Assembly (NCBI RefSeq): GCF_014633365.1
Contig: NC_068339.1
Location: forward strand, 16,545,383-16,609,382
Reading direction: 5' to 3'
Length of the DNA: 64,000 bases
Origin: Diospyros lotus
Taxonomy: Eukaryota > Streptophyta > Magnoliopsida > Ericales > Ebenaceae
Shown here: positions 47,101-54,454 of the stretch, in pieces
How positions within the stretch are numbered: position 1 is the first letter of the stretch
Layout: each line of letters begins with the position of its first letter
Notes under the pieces: generated by a model
Told to the model about the DNA's origin: nothing
Database searches by the model: none
What the model saw: the letters and a program-made list of their open reading frames with translations, nothing else
Position numbers and translations under genes: made by a program

Positions 47101-50100
47101 ACTCCTGACCAGGCAGGTTGATATCCAGAAGAAGTCTGTGAGGATAACAAATTAATATCAAGCATGCCTGTCATTGCTTTACTTTGAGTGGTAACAGGAT
47201 CACTGCAAGACAGATCGTGTAAAATAAATATTTTTAGAGAGAATGATGTATGTGTTTTGACAACAGAAGATCATATAAGATAAGAGAATAACAATACTTA
47301 AAATACATTATATTTCTTCACATCCCCTAGTTACTCATAAAAAGGATCTCTGGCTCTACCTATCAATTTTAGAGAGTTAACAGAAGGCATCATGAACCTA
47401 AAAATTGGTCATACTTCCCTCAAATTCTTTGCTGCAGCTATATATATCAGAATCATTTAGTTCCCATGCCACTCTAGTAGATTACATCACTAAAGCAGCG
47501 GTTGCAGAGTGTGCCTTTATAAGCCATGGTATTAAAAAGGTATCATATCACTATCATGAGTTTCATAATTGCACATGCCTAAACGGTCATATCTTAGAGC
47601 ATTTAGCAGCATCAGAACACCTGAGAATACAAATGTAAGAAATAACCATGATTTCAGATTCTAATAACACAAACCTCTGCATTGGAGATCGATGCATATT
47701 ATTTCCTGCCATTCCAGAGGATACAGATGCAAGGATTATATGATTATTCATTCCATTTTCCTTCTTGTATGCATGTTTACCATATAAAGTCCCAGGCTCT
47801 GAAACAAGGATCTCAGTGTCAAAATCATACAAGAAGATAACCCAGAGAACGAACTCTTTGCGCCAAAATTACATCTAACATACACATACCAGACGAACTG
47901 AGCTGGTTTGAGCCACCATGGACAGCATAACGGTCAGTGCCACCCCTAAGTCCACGGCTTGAAGTGTTACTAGAGCCTCGAGGCCTGGATTCTGCTGTAT
48001 CCTTATTCTGAAAGGATAATAACCAGAAAATTAAAACCAGATGGCAAGGTAAAGCAGAAAACTAAAAAGCAGATGACAAAGTAAACTTTTTCTCTTTGCT
48101 TGAATGATAATGACAAGGTAAACTTTTAGCAAGCCATGCCACAACAATATGATGCATTGTTAATATTAACAAAGCTGCAAATAAGCTTTTCCTTTTCATT
48201 ACAAACAACAACATACCAAGCCTTCACCCCACTAATGTGGGGTCGGCTACATGAATTGAATTCTAGATTGTCATTTATTCCTATATCCATTGCCTTATCG
48301 TCTATAAGACTCATATACTTAATATCAAACTTAAGTGCCTCCCACCCAGTCTTTTCTGGACTTCCTCTAGCTCTTTTGCTAACTACTTTTTCCATTCTAT
48401 CAACTCTCCTCACAGGGGCCTTGGTCTTCTTCTCAAGTAACCAAACCATCTTAATTGCGTCTTTCACATCTCATCTTCAATAAGAGCCACTCCGACCTTA
48501 TTATAAATAATTTCATTTCTAATTTTATCTTATCTTGTATATATATGGCCACAAAAAAAGCAGAAAAAGAGAAAATAATATGCAAGCTCCTTGTGCAGTC
48601 AAAAATGTGGACCTTAAGAATTTTATGAACAAACAGAGAACAGCTAGAAATGGACAAAATGGCCAATCCACTTGTTCAAAGAATAATCTCAAATTACAAC
48701 AATGCACTTTCACAACACACCCATTATAACCAGAGTGGGCTCAAGCCTTAACTGGCAAACAGACTAACAAGAGCTTCCTTGAATACTAGAAATAAGAAAT
48801 AAAAGGAGCATCAAATACCCAACAAAGCAAATCAAAGATTTTATGCATTTTCACATCCACATACCTCTTTTTTTTTTTCTCGTTTGCTCTTCACCTCATG
48901 AAAAGGATCTGGGCAACAACAAACTTCAAATTAGAAGCAAGCTTGAGTATCAACAGATACATGGAAAGGATTGCCCCAAAACTTTCATCATATAAACATA
49001 ACAAAAATTAGCATTATGACCCATGGCTAGAGATGTAAATGGCTCCTGATTAACCCCATTTGAAATTAAAACAAGTAAAAAAATCATAATTGGGGGATAT
49101 AGGTATAAGGCCTATTTGAAAATTTATTAAAGCAAGTATTTAAATGGGGTTAATTGGGGACACATTTACATCCCTACCCAACACTCACAGCGAGAAGAAT
49201 ACTAAAAAATAATAGCATGCTTGTGAATAATAATTTTACATGCTAAGGAGAAAGAACATGATGGAGCAAAACCAATAAATTGTTAGACCAGTAACATCAT
49301 GGTTGCTCTATTCAGCACTGGCAGCAATCTCTCACATAGTTGAAGCAAAGAAAGATGGTCCAGAACTAATACTGTCAATAGGAAAAACACGCCAGAATAT
49401 GAATCAAGTCCACTAACATAGAAGACATACATAAAGCAAATACCGGTTTCTTTATATAGTAAAGCCATTGTGTTTAACATCTCACATTTCAGAATAAGAG
49501 AGAAAACTAAATCCGTACAATTAGAATAGGAAAAACTATTTTATTGAGTATGTTATCAAAAGAAGAAAGAGAAATAAAATCAAACCTCAAATTTTTAAGT
49601 TAAGAGGTTCTCAAAAAGTCTTCATTGCTTAAAGAAGTGAATTTATATGTGCATGTCTCATAAACTGTGGTGGCATATTAGTAAATTACAAAATGAAAAT
49701 TCCAGTGTTTTCTGTATGTTCCTTAGTCTCGGGTACATGGATGGATGCCCTTCAAGTACAAATAAGGTTAGAGGGTTCCAACTAAGACATCCTTAGAACA
49801 AAACAAAATTTCATAATGCAACAGCACAAAGTAATCCCAGATACATCATAGAATATTTTAGCAGCTTACAGTTACAACTGACCACAATACTTCCAATTGC
49901 ATAGAACCTAGTGATCAAGGAAAACAATTGGAGATTAAGATAGTGCCAAAACCATTACAGGGTGGTCCTCATACTTGTGTTGAGATTACTGTGTTCTTTA
50001 AAAGAAAATGCATTCCCATAAACCAAATAAGGCAGAATGGGAAAGGATGATCCATGTATCCATCACCAGGTAGTTTTAGTAAGGCATGGTTGCCTTAAGC

Positions 50101-50884
50101 CAAACACATAAAGGATATTAACAATGACACTGCTAGCGGATGAATGGATGTAGATTTGATAACATTCAAGTATTACTCCACGTTTGCATTAGAGAAGATT
50201 ATTAAAGCAAAAAAACACTACCGAACAGAATCTTTCATGTTATTTCAATGAAAATGCATAAGAACTGCCTTTTGATATGAAGAAACCAAGAAACAAAGGC
50301 GCAATTCTTCATTACGTCTAGGATGAAGAATAGAACAAGGCAAGCAAACCATACCCAGGTCTCTTATTTTGTGTAAAGATCAATACATAAAGGCACACAT
50401 TTCAAGTATACCTGATATCACTGCGAAAATAGCAAACAACAACCAAAACGTCCAAATTTCAAGCTTACCATAGTTTCGCAAAGTAAGAGCAAATAAACAG
50501 AAAACTTTTACTCAACCAAAAACAAAGCGAAAAAAATACTTTTTATGATGCCCCAAGCGAGAATCGATTCAAAACTCTACTCCTTGGCTTGGAAATGGCA
50601 AAAATTGTAGCTAAAACAAGAAAAACACCAGCTCCTTTCCCCGAAGCCATAACAGCAGGAATTGACGATTATTCAAAGCCGGAGCTATTAAAAGAGTGCG
50701 TGCCTTGAGAAAGAAGGCGATTAACGGCATCGTTGGCGTCCATGTTACACTCCTGGAGCATGGCGTAGATCTCAGGTTCCGGACAGTTCACAATCTCCTT
50801 CAAGCTCTGCACCATCTTCCTGGACGCCACCGGAATTGATTGCAGTCCGCCGCCATTGCTGCCGCCGCCGCGCCTGCTACTCAT
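16723..50884 (-). CDS. GBF-interacting protein 1-like (GIP1, DUF1296) protein, complete, ten coding exons over 34 kb
   Basis: GIP1-type proteins are plant nuclear co-regulators first described as enhancing DNA binding of G-box bZIP factors. Exons in transcript order: 50884-50704, 48908-48865, 48007-47890, 47798-47675, 47202-46547, 44837-44555, 44468-44195, 43485-43321, 21681-21220, 17022-16723. Phases fit perfectly: 2607 bp, 868 residues. The conserved GIP1_N domain (UBA-like) fills residues about 15-75 (KEIVNCPEPEIYAMLQECN, then DPFHEVKSKREKKKE). The rest is low-complexity, Ser/Asn/Gln-rich, with conserved blocks near the C-terminus (GPFANMIGYPFLPQSY, SAFQQAFAGN, YDDMLSSQYK, MWVHGPGSR) and the end SKQSQQIWQNSY. 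Intron 1 uses a GC donor. Introns 8 (21,639 bp) and 9 (4,197 bp) are packed with transposons. Other At1g29370-like family members are the closest that I recall. Identity very sure; exon ends inferred. Confidence 0.93.
17330..17980 (+). mobile_element. RTE-clade LINE remnant, endonuclease-to-linker part
   Basis: Plus-strand translation with several frame breaks shows the order expected of plant RTE-type LINEs: an endonuclease piece (EEKITIGGDLNSYEGKEGIE near 17385-17450, compare GGDLNGHVG in the family) and later a linker piece KSKAYEKLYRLLNIKDEERN near 17915-17975. Lies antisense in intron 9 of the GIP1-like gene. Its 3' end is probably the piece at 20120-20237, separated by later insertions. 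Confidence 0.6.
17997..18292. mobile_element. Fold-back / MITE-like element with about 75-bp inverted arms
   Basis: The left arm (about 18000-18080: gaacattttcaaaattaatg then aacattttcaaaattaatga-type sequence followed by cacttttcaaaaagtcatat) is repeated in inverted orientation at about 18200-18285 with few differences. The loop holds a smaller imperfect palindrome (ggtggttag ... ccaacttaac). No coding capacity. This is the structure of a miniature inverted-repeat or fold-back element; the superfamily and target duplication are not determined. Confidence 0.6.
18581..20037 (+). mobile_element. Short non-autonomous LTR retrotransposon with gag remnant (TR-GAG-like)
   Basis: The 5' LTR starts at 18581 and is recognisable to about 18830, where its end is lost. 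The 3' LTR is 19738-20037. Both begin tgtcatgacccc. A polypurine tract (aaggaggggg) directly precedes the 3' LTR. Flanks cctat and cttat look like a 5-bp target duplication with one change. The interior encodes a gag fragment (18871-19332, 153 aa) whose start (YFVTSFISGLDD, then KARLQELALEAIYRK) is close to the gag of the chromodomain Gypsy element at 56595-61969. No protease, reverse transcriptase or integrase is present. The region before the polypurine tract resembles the end of the element at 39596-43243. Confidence 0.75.
18871..19332 (+). pseudogene. Gag fragment of the non-autonomous LTR element
   Basis: 153-residue open frame fused to the damaged end of the 5' LTR. Residues 1-55 match the C-terminal part of chromovirus-type Gag (SFISGLDD ... 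ITIKQVAVKARLQELALEAI). The remainder is acidic and shows no zinc knuckle. It ends before any protease motif. The methionine is only the first in the frame, not an authentic gag start. Confidence 0.6.
20070..20108. repeat. Compound GT/GA microsatellite
   Basis: A run of about nine GT followed by about nine GA units just outside the LTR element. Likely length-polymorphic. Confidence 0.9.
20120..20237 (+). mobile_element. RTE-type LINE (or RTE-tailed SINE) 3' end
   Basis: Reads EGWKSRIHGTGP on the plus strand, the degenerate C-terminal signature of plant RTE reverse transcriptases. It is followed by ggtcccacctactaggga and a ttattgttattgtt tail, the 3' terminus shared by RTE LINEs and Au-type SINEs. 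Probably the end of the element whose 5' part is at 17330-17980. Confidence 0.5.
20238..21219. other. Remainder of intron 9, AT-rich, no feature identified
   Basis: AT-rich sequence with repeated aaatatttt/taaaatgttt words, some of which recur near 780-920. It may be an old DNA-transposon relic, but no ends or coding sequence are visible. Nothing else is seen. Confidence 0.4.
22240..22400 (-). mobile_element. RTE/Au-SINE-type 3' terminus in intron 8
   Basis: On the minus strand the sequence ends cacatgaattc-like, then a ggcc-tatcccattta variant of the conserved gccgaccccactta motif and a gttgtt-rich tail. This is the 3' end found on RTE LINEs and Au-like SINEs. Only the tail region is recognisable. 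Confidence 0.4.
23469..24290 (+). pseudogene. LINE ORF1 remnant (DUF4283, nucleic-acid-binding)
   Basis: Three overlapping frames carry the plant LINE ORF1 order: EEVIDEGLQ-like EDVIDEGLQHWRN, GHFVEKRLSFP, FHFDNEDSMMKVFNGGPWHL, then LPLWVKKINIPLEGWNEEGI and a truncated knuckle region (KCTHCKLSGHP near 24050). A frameshift lies near 23715 and a stop near 23987. The ORF is cut downstream by a solo LTR at 24426. Confidence 0.7.
24426..25038 (-). mobile_element. Solo LTR (613 bp) inserted in the LINE
   Basis: Begins tgttaaaata and ends ttacaaca, so it has the TG...CA ends of an LTR. It is flanked by gtatc and atatc, a 5-bp target duplication with one change. LINE sequence resumes on both sides. 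A TATAAATAG box on the minus strand (near 24845) suggests minus orientation. No internal retrotransposon sequence, so it is a solo LTR left by recombination. Family not determined. Confidence 0.7.
25304..25909 (+). pseudogene. LINE ORF2, endonuclease domain
   Basis: 201-residue open frame starting MMQVISWNVRGLN, the conserved N-terminus of L1-type apurinic endonucleases. Further motifs: LVALLESRV (position of the catalytic Glu) and LLSDFNVCRH (GDFN motif, with Gly replaced by Ser). The frame is lost at about 25905 in a G run, consistent with a slippage indel. Confidence 0.8.
26864..27316 (+). pseudogene. LINE ORF2, reverse transcriptase core fragment
   Basis: Contains ILANRLRLLLSGF, VPGRSIGDNVLLAQEL, KVDLAKAFNYVEWDF (motif A) and RGLRQGDPLSPYLF (motif B). 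The following catalytic Y/F-A-D-D box is degenerate (FIYDR near 27385). A solo LTR interrupts the frame just after it at 27418. Sequence after the LTR resumes with GLHANPSKSDCF. Confidence 0.8.
27418..29223 (-). mobile_element. Solo LTR (1806 bp), probably of a Tekay-type Gypsy element, inserted in the LINE
   Basis: Ends tgtaatgacc ... tattaca form a short inverted repeat. It is flanked by a perfect 5-bp target duplication ggacc (27413-27417 and 29224-29228). The LINE reading frame for the reverse transcriptase continues across it. On the minus strand it starts TGTAATACTCG and has a TATAAATAGCCGAG box near 28865, as in large chromovirus LTRs. No gag or pol lies inside, so only one LTR remains. 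The open frames in it are not genes. Tekay assignment rests on length and terminal motif only. Confidence 0.75.
29950..30438 (+). pseudogene. LINE ORF2 C-terminal region with RT-associated zinc-binding domain
   Basis: Shows NRVFSIKFALQGL, SWNRLVCHSTGISAHMFVFW and LDRVNMFLPLPNRCFLC, the pattern of the zf-RVT domain at the end of plant L1 ORF2 (Trp-x3-Leu, His, Phe-Trp, Leu-x-Thr-x-Asp-Arg, Cys-x2-Cys). The upstream part (29552-29794, EQMIRNFLWSE, WQDICYPKEQEGLGLK) belongs to the same protein in another frame. Confidence 0.75.
30815..31275 (+). repeat. Two diverged tandem copies, period about 222 bp, in the LINE 3' untranslated part
   Basis: The block around gggggttgacagttt at 30861 recurs at 31083. 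Flanking words such as ggtcctagctctcacttg, the gcatgaccaaa/ggatgaccaaa segment and ctgcaccaca appear in the same order in both copies. A third start (tcctagctctaacttg) follows at about 31257. Confidence 0.7.
31540..32479. other. Intron 8 sequence between the LINE and the Copia element
   Basis: No coding remnant, LTR or inverted repeat is recognisable. Probably original intron or an old unrecognised repeat. Confidence 0.4.
32735..33848 (-). pseudogene. Copia reverse transcriptase C-terminus and RNase H, broken
   Basis: 33848-33513 carries FILVYVDNILVTG: the catalytic YVDD box reads YVDN. A stop follows at LQYLT. 33389-33201 (VYTDANYAGC) and 33265-32735 (SVGEAEYRAVAQGVTEILWL, LWCDNLAAKSI, HIEIYVYFVREKV, QPADIFTKGL) form the RNase H, split by a frameshift near 33230. 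Together these show the element cannot make its own active enzyme. Confidence 0.88.
33933..35351 (-). pseudogene. Copia integrase core and N-terminal reverse transcriptase
   Basis: 472-residue open frame. The integrase part has LQIDNGGEFKAF (second catalytic Asp) and HQQNGVAERKHRHI (catalytic Glu). A Ser-rich linker follows. The RT start is typical: WTKAMKEEYSALIRNNTWELV, KWVFRAKYNPDGS, KARLVAKGFLQ, VDVNNAFLNGDL and KSLYGLKQAPCAWYT. It ends at an in-frame stop directly after that motif. The first catalytic Asp of integrase lies upstream beyond another stop near 35390. Confidence 0.9.
35453..37283 (-). pseudogene. Copia gag, protease and start of integrase, frameshifted
   Basis: Gag starts at ATG 37283 (MASLDSTSSSSLSS, then LDSNNYLYWKAQILT). 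Frame breaks near 37115 and 37025 precede a long open stretch (through 36901-35453). That stretch contains SFQLKQQLRSIKKGD, an Arg/Gly-rich region, the zinc knuckle CQLCGKPGHLADRC, the protease motif WCVDSGATNHIT and the pre-integrase WHARLGHPSFSVL. The frame is lost at about 35455 before the integrase core. Confidence 0.88.
37604..39595. other. Intron 8 stretch with unclassified repeat-like sequence
   Basis: About 2 kb between two LTR elements. Sequence from about 38030 to 39150 has higher GC than the surrounding intron and looks transposon-derived. No LTR pair or intact domain is evident, apart from the weak similarity given in the next entry. Confidence 0.35.
38448..38705 (+). pseudogene. 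Possible retroelement fragment (weak gag-pre-integrase resemblance)
   Basis: 85-residue frame with DTLDNGKIVLYGNRSTIIGS followed by MNRLHCLLDCSESLLG. The alternation of short beta-like stretches (KI-LYG-RS-IIG then LYCL) recalls the region before Copia integrases. There is no HLGH or zinc motif. Treat as a guess. Confidence 0.2.
39596..43243 (+). mobile_element. Non-autonomous LTR retrotransposon, 3.6 kb, with orphan coding sequence
   Basis: LTRs 39596-39958 (363 bp) and 42864-43243 (380 bp), both tgtcat-acc ... ggtacatgaca. A primer-binding site of the initiator-Met type (tgatatcagagc) follows the 5' LTR, and a polypurine tract (aaggagggggg) precedes the 3' LTR. The 2.9-kb interior has no protease, RT or integrase. 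It holds open frames at 41059-41358, 41464-41790 and 41771-42802 that I do not recognise. The LTR ends and the segment before the polypurine tract resemble those of the element at 18581-20037, so both belong to one group. The 3' LTR ends only 77 bp from host exon 8. No clean target duplication (flanks atata and atgtg). Confidence 0.85.
41464..42802 (+). pseudogene. Unrecognised protein of the non-autonomous LTR element, one frameshift
   Basis: Two overlapping frames (41464-41790 and 41771-42802) look like one former protein of about 440 residues with a frameshift near 41775. The first part has NYSFPAKFFNDYHGSF and SNVEWKKYIGLG. The second has an acidic middle, LPPVASAWAKGFDGVPDWKF, a hydrophobic stretch (KIIIVTMDVDLPPLLVLDNN), a TALGL-like QLRPGIDPG and a lysine/arginine-rich tail (KKKRLRRSKKERG). 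No zinc knuckle, DSG protease motif or polymerase box is visible. I cannot assign a function; it may be a highly diverged Gag or a captured sequence. Confidence 0.5.
45124..45395. repeat. Local tandem duplication, about three copies, period 83-85 bp, in intron 5 of the GIP1-like gene
   Basis: The segment cattaaaaagaactaatgca recurs at about 45153, 45236 and 45321. The second and third copies share about 75 bp with almost no differences (gttatgcttcttgttcttca). The first and second share the upstream accaaaaccatttctga-type part. Confidence 0.8.
48190..48545 (-). mobile_element. 5'-truncated RTE-clade LINE in intron 2 of the GIP1-like gene
   Basis: Minus-strand translation in two frames gives KVGVALIEDEM, then APVRRVDRMEKVVSKRARGS and EALKFDIKYMSL, the conserved C-terminus of plant RTE reverse transcriptases. 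It is followed by cagccgaccccacattagtg in variant form (gtagccgacc) and a ttgttgtt tail at 48195-48210. Standard structure of a 5'-truncated RTE insertion. Same orientation as the host gene. Confidence 0.75.
49028..49176. mobile_element. MITE, about 150 bp, probably hAT-type, in intron 1 of the GIP1-like gene
   Basis: Terminal inverted repeats: the left end tagagatgtaaatg...cc..attaaccccattt is matched by the right end read in reverse (tagggatgtaaatg...cc..attaaccccattt). The tagRgatg-type termini are typical of hAT-derived MITEs. The expected 8-bp target duplication is only partly preserved (ccca...). No coding capacity. Confidence 0.65.
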
Positions 50885-51110
50885 ACTCTCTAATCTCTAT
50901 CACTGCCTCTCTTTGTCTCAAGAATCTCAGATCTACAGCACGGAGATTAGCCGGTGGTTTCGTCGCCTCTGATACAGAGAATGTGAGCTCTCTCTCTCTC
51001 TCTCTCCTCTCTCTACACCCTCTCCACTTTCGGCACCGAAAGCCCTCTCTCTCTCTCTAAAATAGTATCTATCTATGTAAGAGTATCTGTCCGGAATTCT
51101 TTAATTAATT
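50885..51110 (-). promoter_or_regulatory. Leader and promoter of the GIP1-like gene
   Basis: Immediately upstream of the ATG at 50884-50882. Two long CT runs (about 50986-51005 and 51041-51058) read as GA repeats on the transcribed strand, a frequent feature of plant core promoters and leaders of broadly expressed genes. No clear TATA box within reach. The exact start is not determined. Confidence 0.4.
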
Positions 51111-53008
51111 TCCGTTTTCGGGAACGACGGATAATACGCGGAAGTTTCTTTCCTTTGTTGAGTATTTTTGTTTTTTTCTTCTTTCGCCACCAAAGTAATA
51201 CTAGTGGTGGTTGAATAGGTTAATCTAGTGCTAGCAAGACAGAGTACTTAGTTCTATGCCTATGGTTTTAACAAAAAGGAAGGGCTCCATAGAAAAAAAT
51301 GAAAAGATTAGAAGATTCAAGATAGAGATATTGAAAAAGAAAAAGGAAATGCTCGAAAATATATCAGAGAGATAAAAGATATCGAAGGAGACAAAAATAC
51401 ATTAAAAAGATAAAGATGAGACGCATTAGAAAATGTTGAATAAGGCATCAAAAAAAGATGAGAGACATCATAAGACAAGATGAGACTAGGAGATGCGGTC
51501 ATATGGGAAAAAGAAATGGAGTTGAGGAGTCTTATTTGTCAACTGTCACACTAAGTGCATGTTCTCTTTGTTGTTTTCAGGGTTATTTTTTGTTTCCAAT
51601 TTTTTAAAACACATTTACTTACCCATTTTTAAAAATACATTTTTTAAAACACAAAATAAAAATTTACACACAAAACTTAAAACACCAACAATGTGTTTTT
51701 GTTGTTTTCAGCCAAAACACGTTACTAGACTCAAAACACATAAAACGCCCATGCCTTTGCCTATTCTGTATTATGTTTTTTCTCTCTCTCTTTTGTATTT
51801 TCTTCTCGTCTTTCAAAAAATACCATCGTTGACCAACAATTGAGATCAACCCTTTCGATCACCGCCGTTCGTCCTCCTCTAGCCACCATTTCTTGAGATT
51901 GGCCTCGTCCGTCGCATCATTTAGCAATTGAGATCGGTCCCTTCCGACGGCCGTCATTCATCCTCAACCACCATTGTCATTCGTTCTCTAACCACCACCA
52001 CTGTTCGTCCTTATCCACCGATGTCGTTCGTCCTCAATCATCGCCTCCAAACAGTCAGATCAACTGATTTGACTCCTCCAACAACTCATATTAGCCTCCC
52101 TCTACTATTTTTCCTCCTCTAGCCAAATTCGTCATCCTCGCATCACCATTTGCCTTGCCATTCTCCTTTTCCAGATTTGCTATCGTTCGTCCCTTCATTT
52201 GCCTTTCCTCTTCAATAGCTCTTCCTCTTCAGGTTTAAGGCTCTTCCTCAACTTCTTGAATTAGATCTGATTTTTTGTTTTTTGTTTCTAAATTGATGGT
52301 TTAATATGTATTTGTGGTGACTCGAAATAGGATTTTGGATTTAAAAAATGTGAGGTGTTATTTGATTGTTTTATAGGTGACTAGATGGTTGTTGAGTGAT
52401 TGAGTTTGATTCGATGAGTTCTTCGATTGTTTTAGAGGTGTTTGGAATGGCTGTTGGGTGGTTGAGTTTGGTTGATGGTTGTTGGTATGATAGATGAATT
52501 CATATTTTATGGGATGCAAAGTACTAAAAAAATGTAATTCGTGTGTTGGTGGTAATTTTGGTTTGGTTCCTATTTGGGATAATGATGCATGGGTTTGAGT
52601 GGACCTTTTTTCTTTTGGTTGGTATGATAAATTAGGTTATTGTAAGACAAGCTTGGGGATTATCTAATTGTATTTGGTGTATTTTGGAAGAAAATAAATA
52701 TGATAGATTTTGAGAGAAGTGGGAGCCTAATCCAATTATGAAATGAACATATGGAATGATAGATTGTTTCTAATACACCACATAACATTGAATTAATTTT
52801 TATTCTAACATTGTTAGTATTAACATTGATTCAAATTTTTATATTGTTATTACTACCTATTTACTTTTTGCTATTAATGTTGTATTTTTTGTTTCCTTTT
52901 ATTTTTCTTGGCTCAAGAGTAGGTTTATCAAATTAAGATCTTGAATTATTTTTCATGTTATCTTAAATATAGAACACGAATGGTCACTGAGGTAAGACTA
53001 AGGAACTA
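51111..53008. other. Intergenic region upstream of the GIP1-like gene
   Basis: From about 51830 to 52250 there is pyrimidine-rich low-complexity sequence with repeated accacc/cgttcgtcc words, followed by a TG-rich stretch (52300-52650) with a gtttggttg/gttgagtg pattern. It could be the leader and flank of the transposon-related remnant just downstream. No host gene is recognised. Confidence 0.4.
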
Positions 53009-53310
53009 ATGTCATGGTCAATAAGAACAAACACTTTTATCGACATTATTTACAAGAATATGAAATCAGAGATATTGCAATATTCTACATTCATGAAAGA
53101 TGAATGGGGCAAGATCAATCAAACCATGATTGTTATCACAAAAATGGATTACGGCATAAATAGATTAAAGGAGAAGTGGAACCATTTACGTAAGATACAT
53201 CATTTGTTCTTTGAACTTTTAGGACATACAAGTGTTATATGTGATTCAAATACCAACAAAGTAAATGCTCTAGAGAAAGTTTGGCAACACTTTTATACGG
53301 TATATATATT
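53009..53310 (+). pseudogene. Myb/SANT-like DNA-binding domain remnant (transposon-associated type)
   Basis: Translation from 53012 gives WSIRTNTFIDIIYKNM, then FMKDEWGKINQTM, YGINRLKEKWNHLRKIHHLF and ELLGHT...NALEKVWQ. This spacing (initial Trp, Phe-Cys/Asp-Ile, GW..I..F, QLKN+W..L++..., V.A....W) is that of plant Myb/SANT-like domains found in PIF/Harbinger-related and L10-interacting MYB-like proteins. After the domain the frame becomes AT-rich and ends at 53458. No transposase (DDE) sequence is visible, so a relic is most likely. Confidence 0.5.
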
Positions 53311-53458
53311 TATTAAAGAATATTTTTATTTTTTTTTATCATATCAATCTCACCCTTTTTTGCTATACAATATGATAATGTGTCTTATTTTTACTATTCT
53401 AGTTAACAATTCCGAATACAAAATATTAAAAATAAACGATATAATGAAACTCCTGTAG

Positions 53459-54094
53459 AGATATTTAGCAGGACTACAACTACTAGAGGATTAGGCAATA
53501 CTTCCACTTAGCTTTCTCCAACATCAGAGGAAGAAATGTAGCTAGAAGATGATTTTTTTAAGAGATGAGTTCATGTACACGTGGAGAATGATGATGAAGT
53601 TACAAATACTCATCGGAGTGAATAAATTGACTTATCTAGCAAACGTTGACATAAGAAACCTAAGATCAGTAAAGATAAAAAACTCGAGGCTTGCATGGCG
53701 CAATGGTCATCTACAATTAACATGAGGAACGAATAAACTAAACTCATGACATTTTACTTAAAAGAAAAGCTTGCAAAGCTTTAAGAAAAATCACGGATGA
53801 CATTAATAATAATTTTTGAGTGTAATAATTAAAAAAATATTAAAATTCACACCATATTTACTTCTATTTTACTCATTAGTCAAGTTAGCATTTAAGGGCC
53901 AAGGCTGCAAGTATCACAAAAACAAATATGTAAGCTGGATATGTGAATTATAAAAATTTAAAATTCATTACAAATTAAAATAAAACTAAAAATTTAATAT
54001 ACACAGATATATTCGATAATTTACCCTTATTATAAGAAAAGAAAAGGTAATATATAGTTCCATTGGACGCCTGTAACGGCACAGTGAAGCGAAG
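53459..54094. other. Spacer containing the promoter of the CTPA-like gene
   Basis: AT-rich. The first part (to about 53750) may continue the Myb/SANT-like remnant in other frames. The last 100 bp must contain the promoter and leader of the following exon. No specific element can be supported. Confidence 0.4.
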
Positions 54095-54454
54095 ATGAGG
54101 GTCCTCTGCTGCAACTGCTGCGCTTCACCAACGCCTCCCCTCTCTCGCTCCAGTATAACCCCAAATCTCTTCAACAATCACTCCCTCAATTGGCCTCAGA
54201 AAACCCTAATTGGTTCCCTAACTGGCGCTCTCTCCTTCGGTCTTCTCTTCTTTTCCCCTTCCTCTCTCGCTTTGAATTCGCAATCGCCCTTCTCTCAACC
54301 CCAGCCTTCTTCGCCGGAATATTGCCGCGAAGAGATGCTCGAGAAGGCTCCGGAACCAGCCACCAACGAAGGAATTGTGGAGGAAGCTTGGGAGATCGTG
54401 AATGATAGCTTTCTCGACACTGGTCGTGGCCGATGGTCTCCTAAAACTTGGCTT
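54095..54454 (+). CDS. Carboxyl-terminal processing peptidase (CTPA), chloroplast lumen, first exon only
   Basis: 120 residues ending at a GT donor (cttgtaaat). The C-terminal part, ATNEGIVEEAWEIVNDSFLD followed by a Trp-Ser-Pro-x-Thr-Trp motif, matches the start of the mature region of plant CTPA proteases. These Ser/Lys proteases trim the D1 protein of photosystem II and related substrates in the thylakoid lumen. The N-terminus looks like a bipartite targeting signal: a Ser/Pro-rich transit part, then a hydrophobic stretch (LIGSLTGALSFGLLFF) ending SLA, suited to lumen transfer. PDZ and catalytic domains would lie in later exons; I found none between 54455 and the window end. They may lie beyond 64000, after a transposon-filled intron, or be lost. 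Confidence 0.75.

Noticed and set aside
48126..48467. 113-residue minus-strand frame as a host gene
   Set aside because: It is the C-terminus of an RTE-type reverse transcriptase followed by the typical RTE tail, so it is a transposon fragment.
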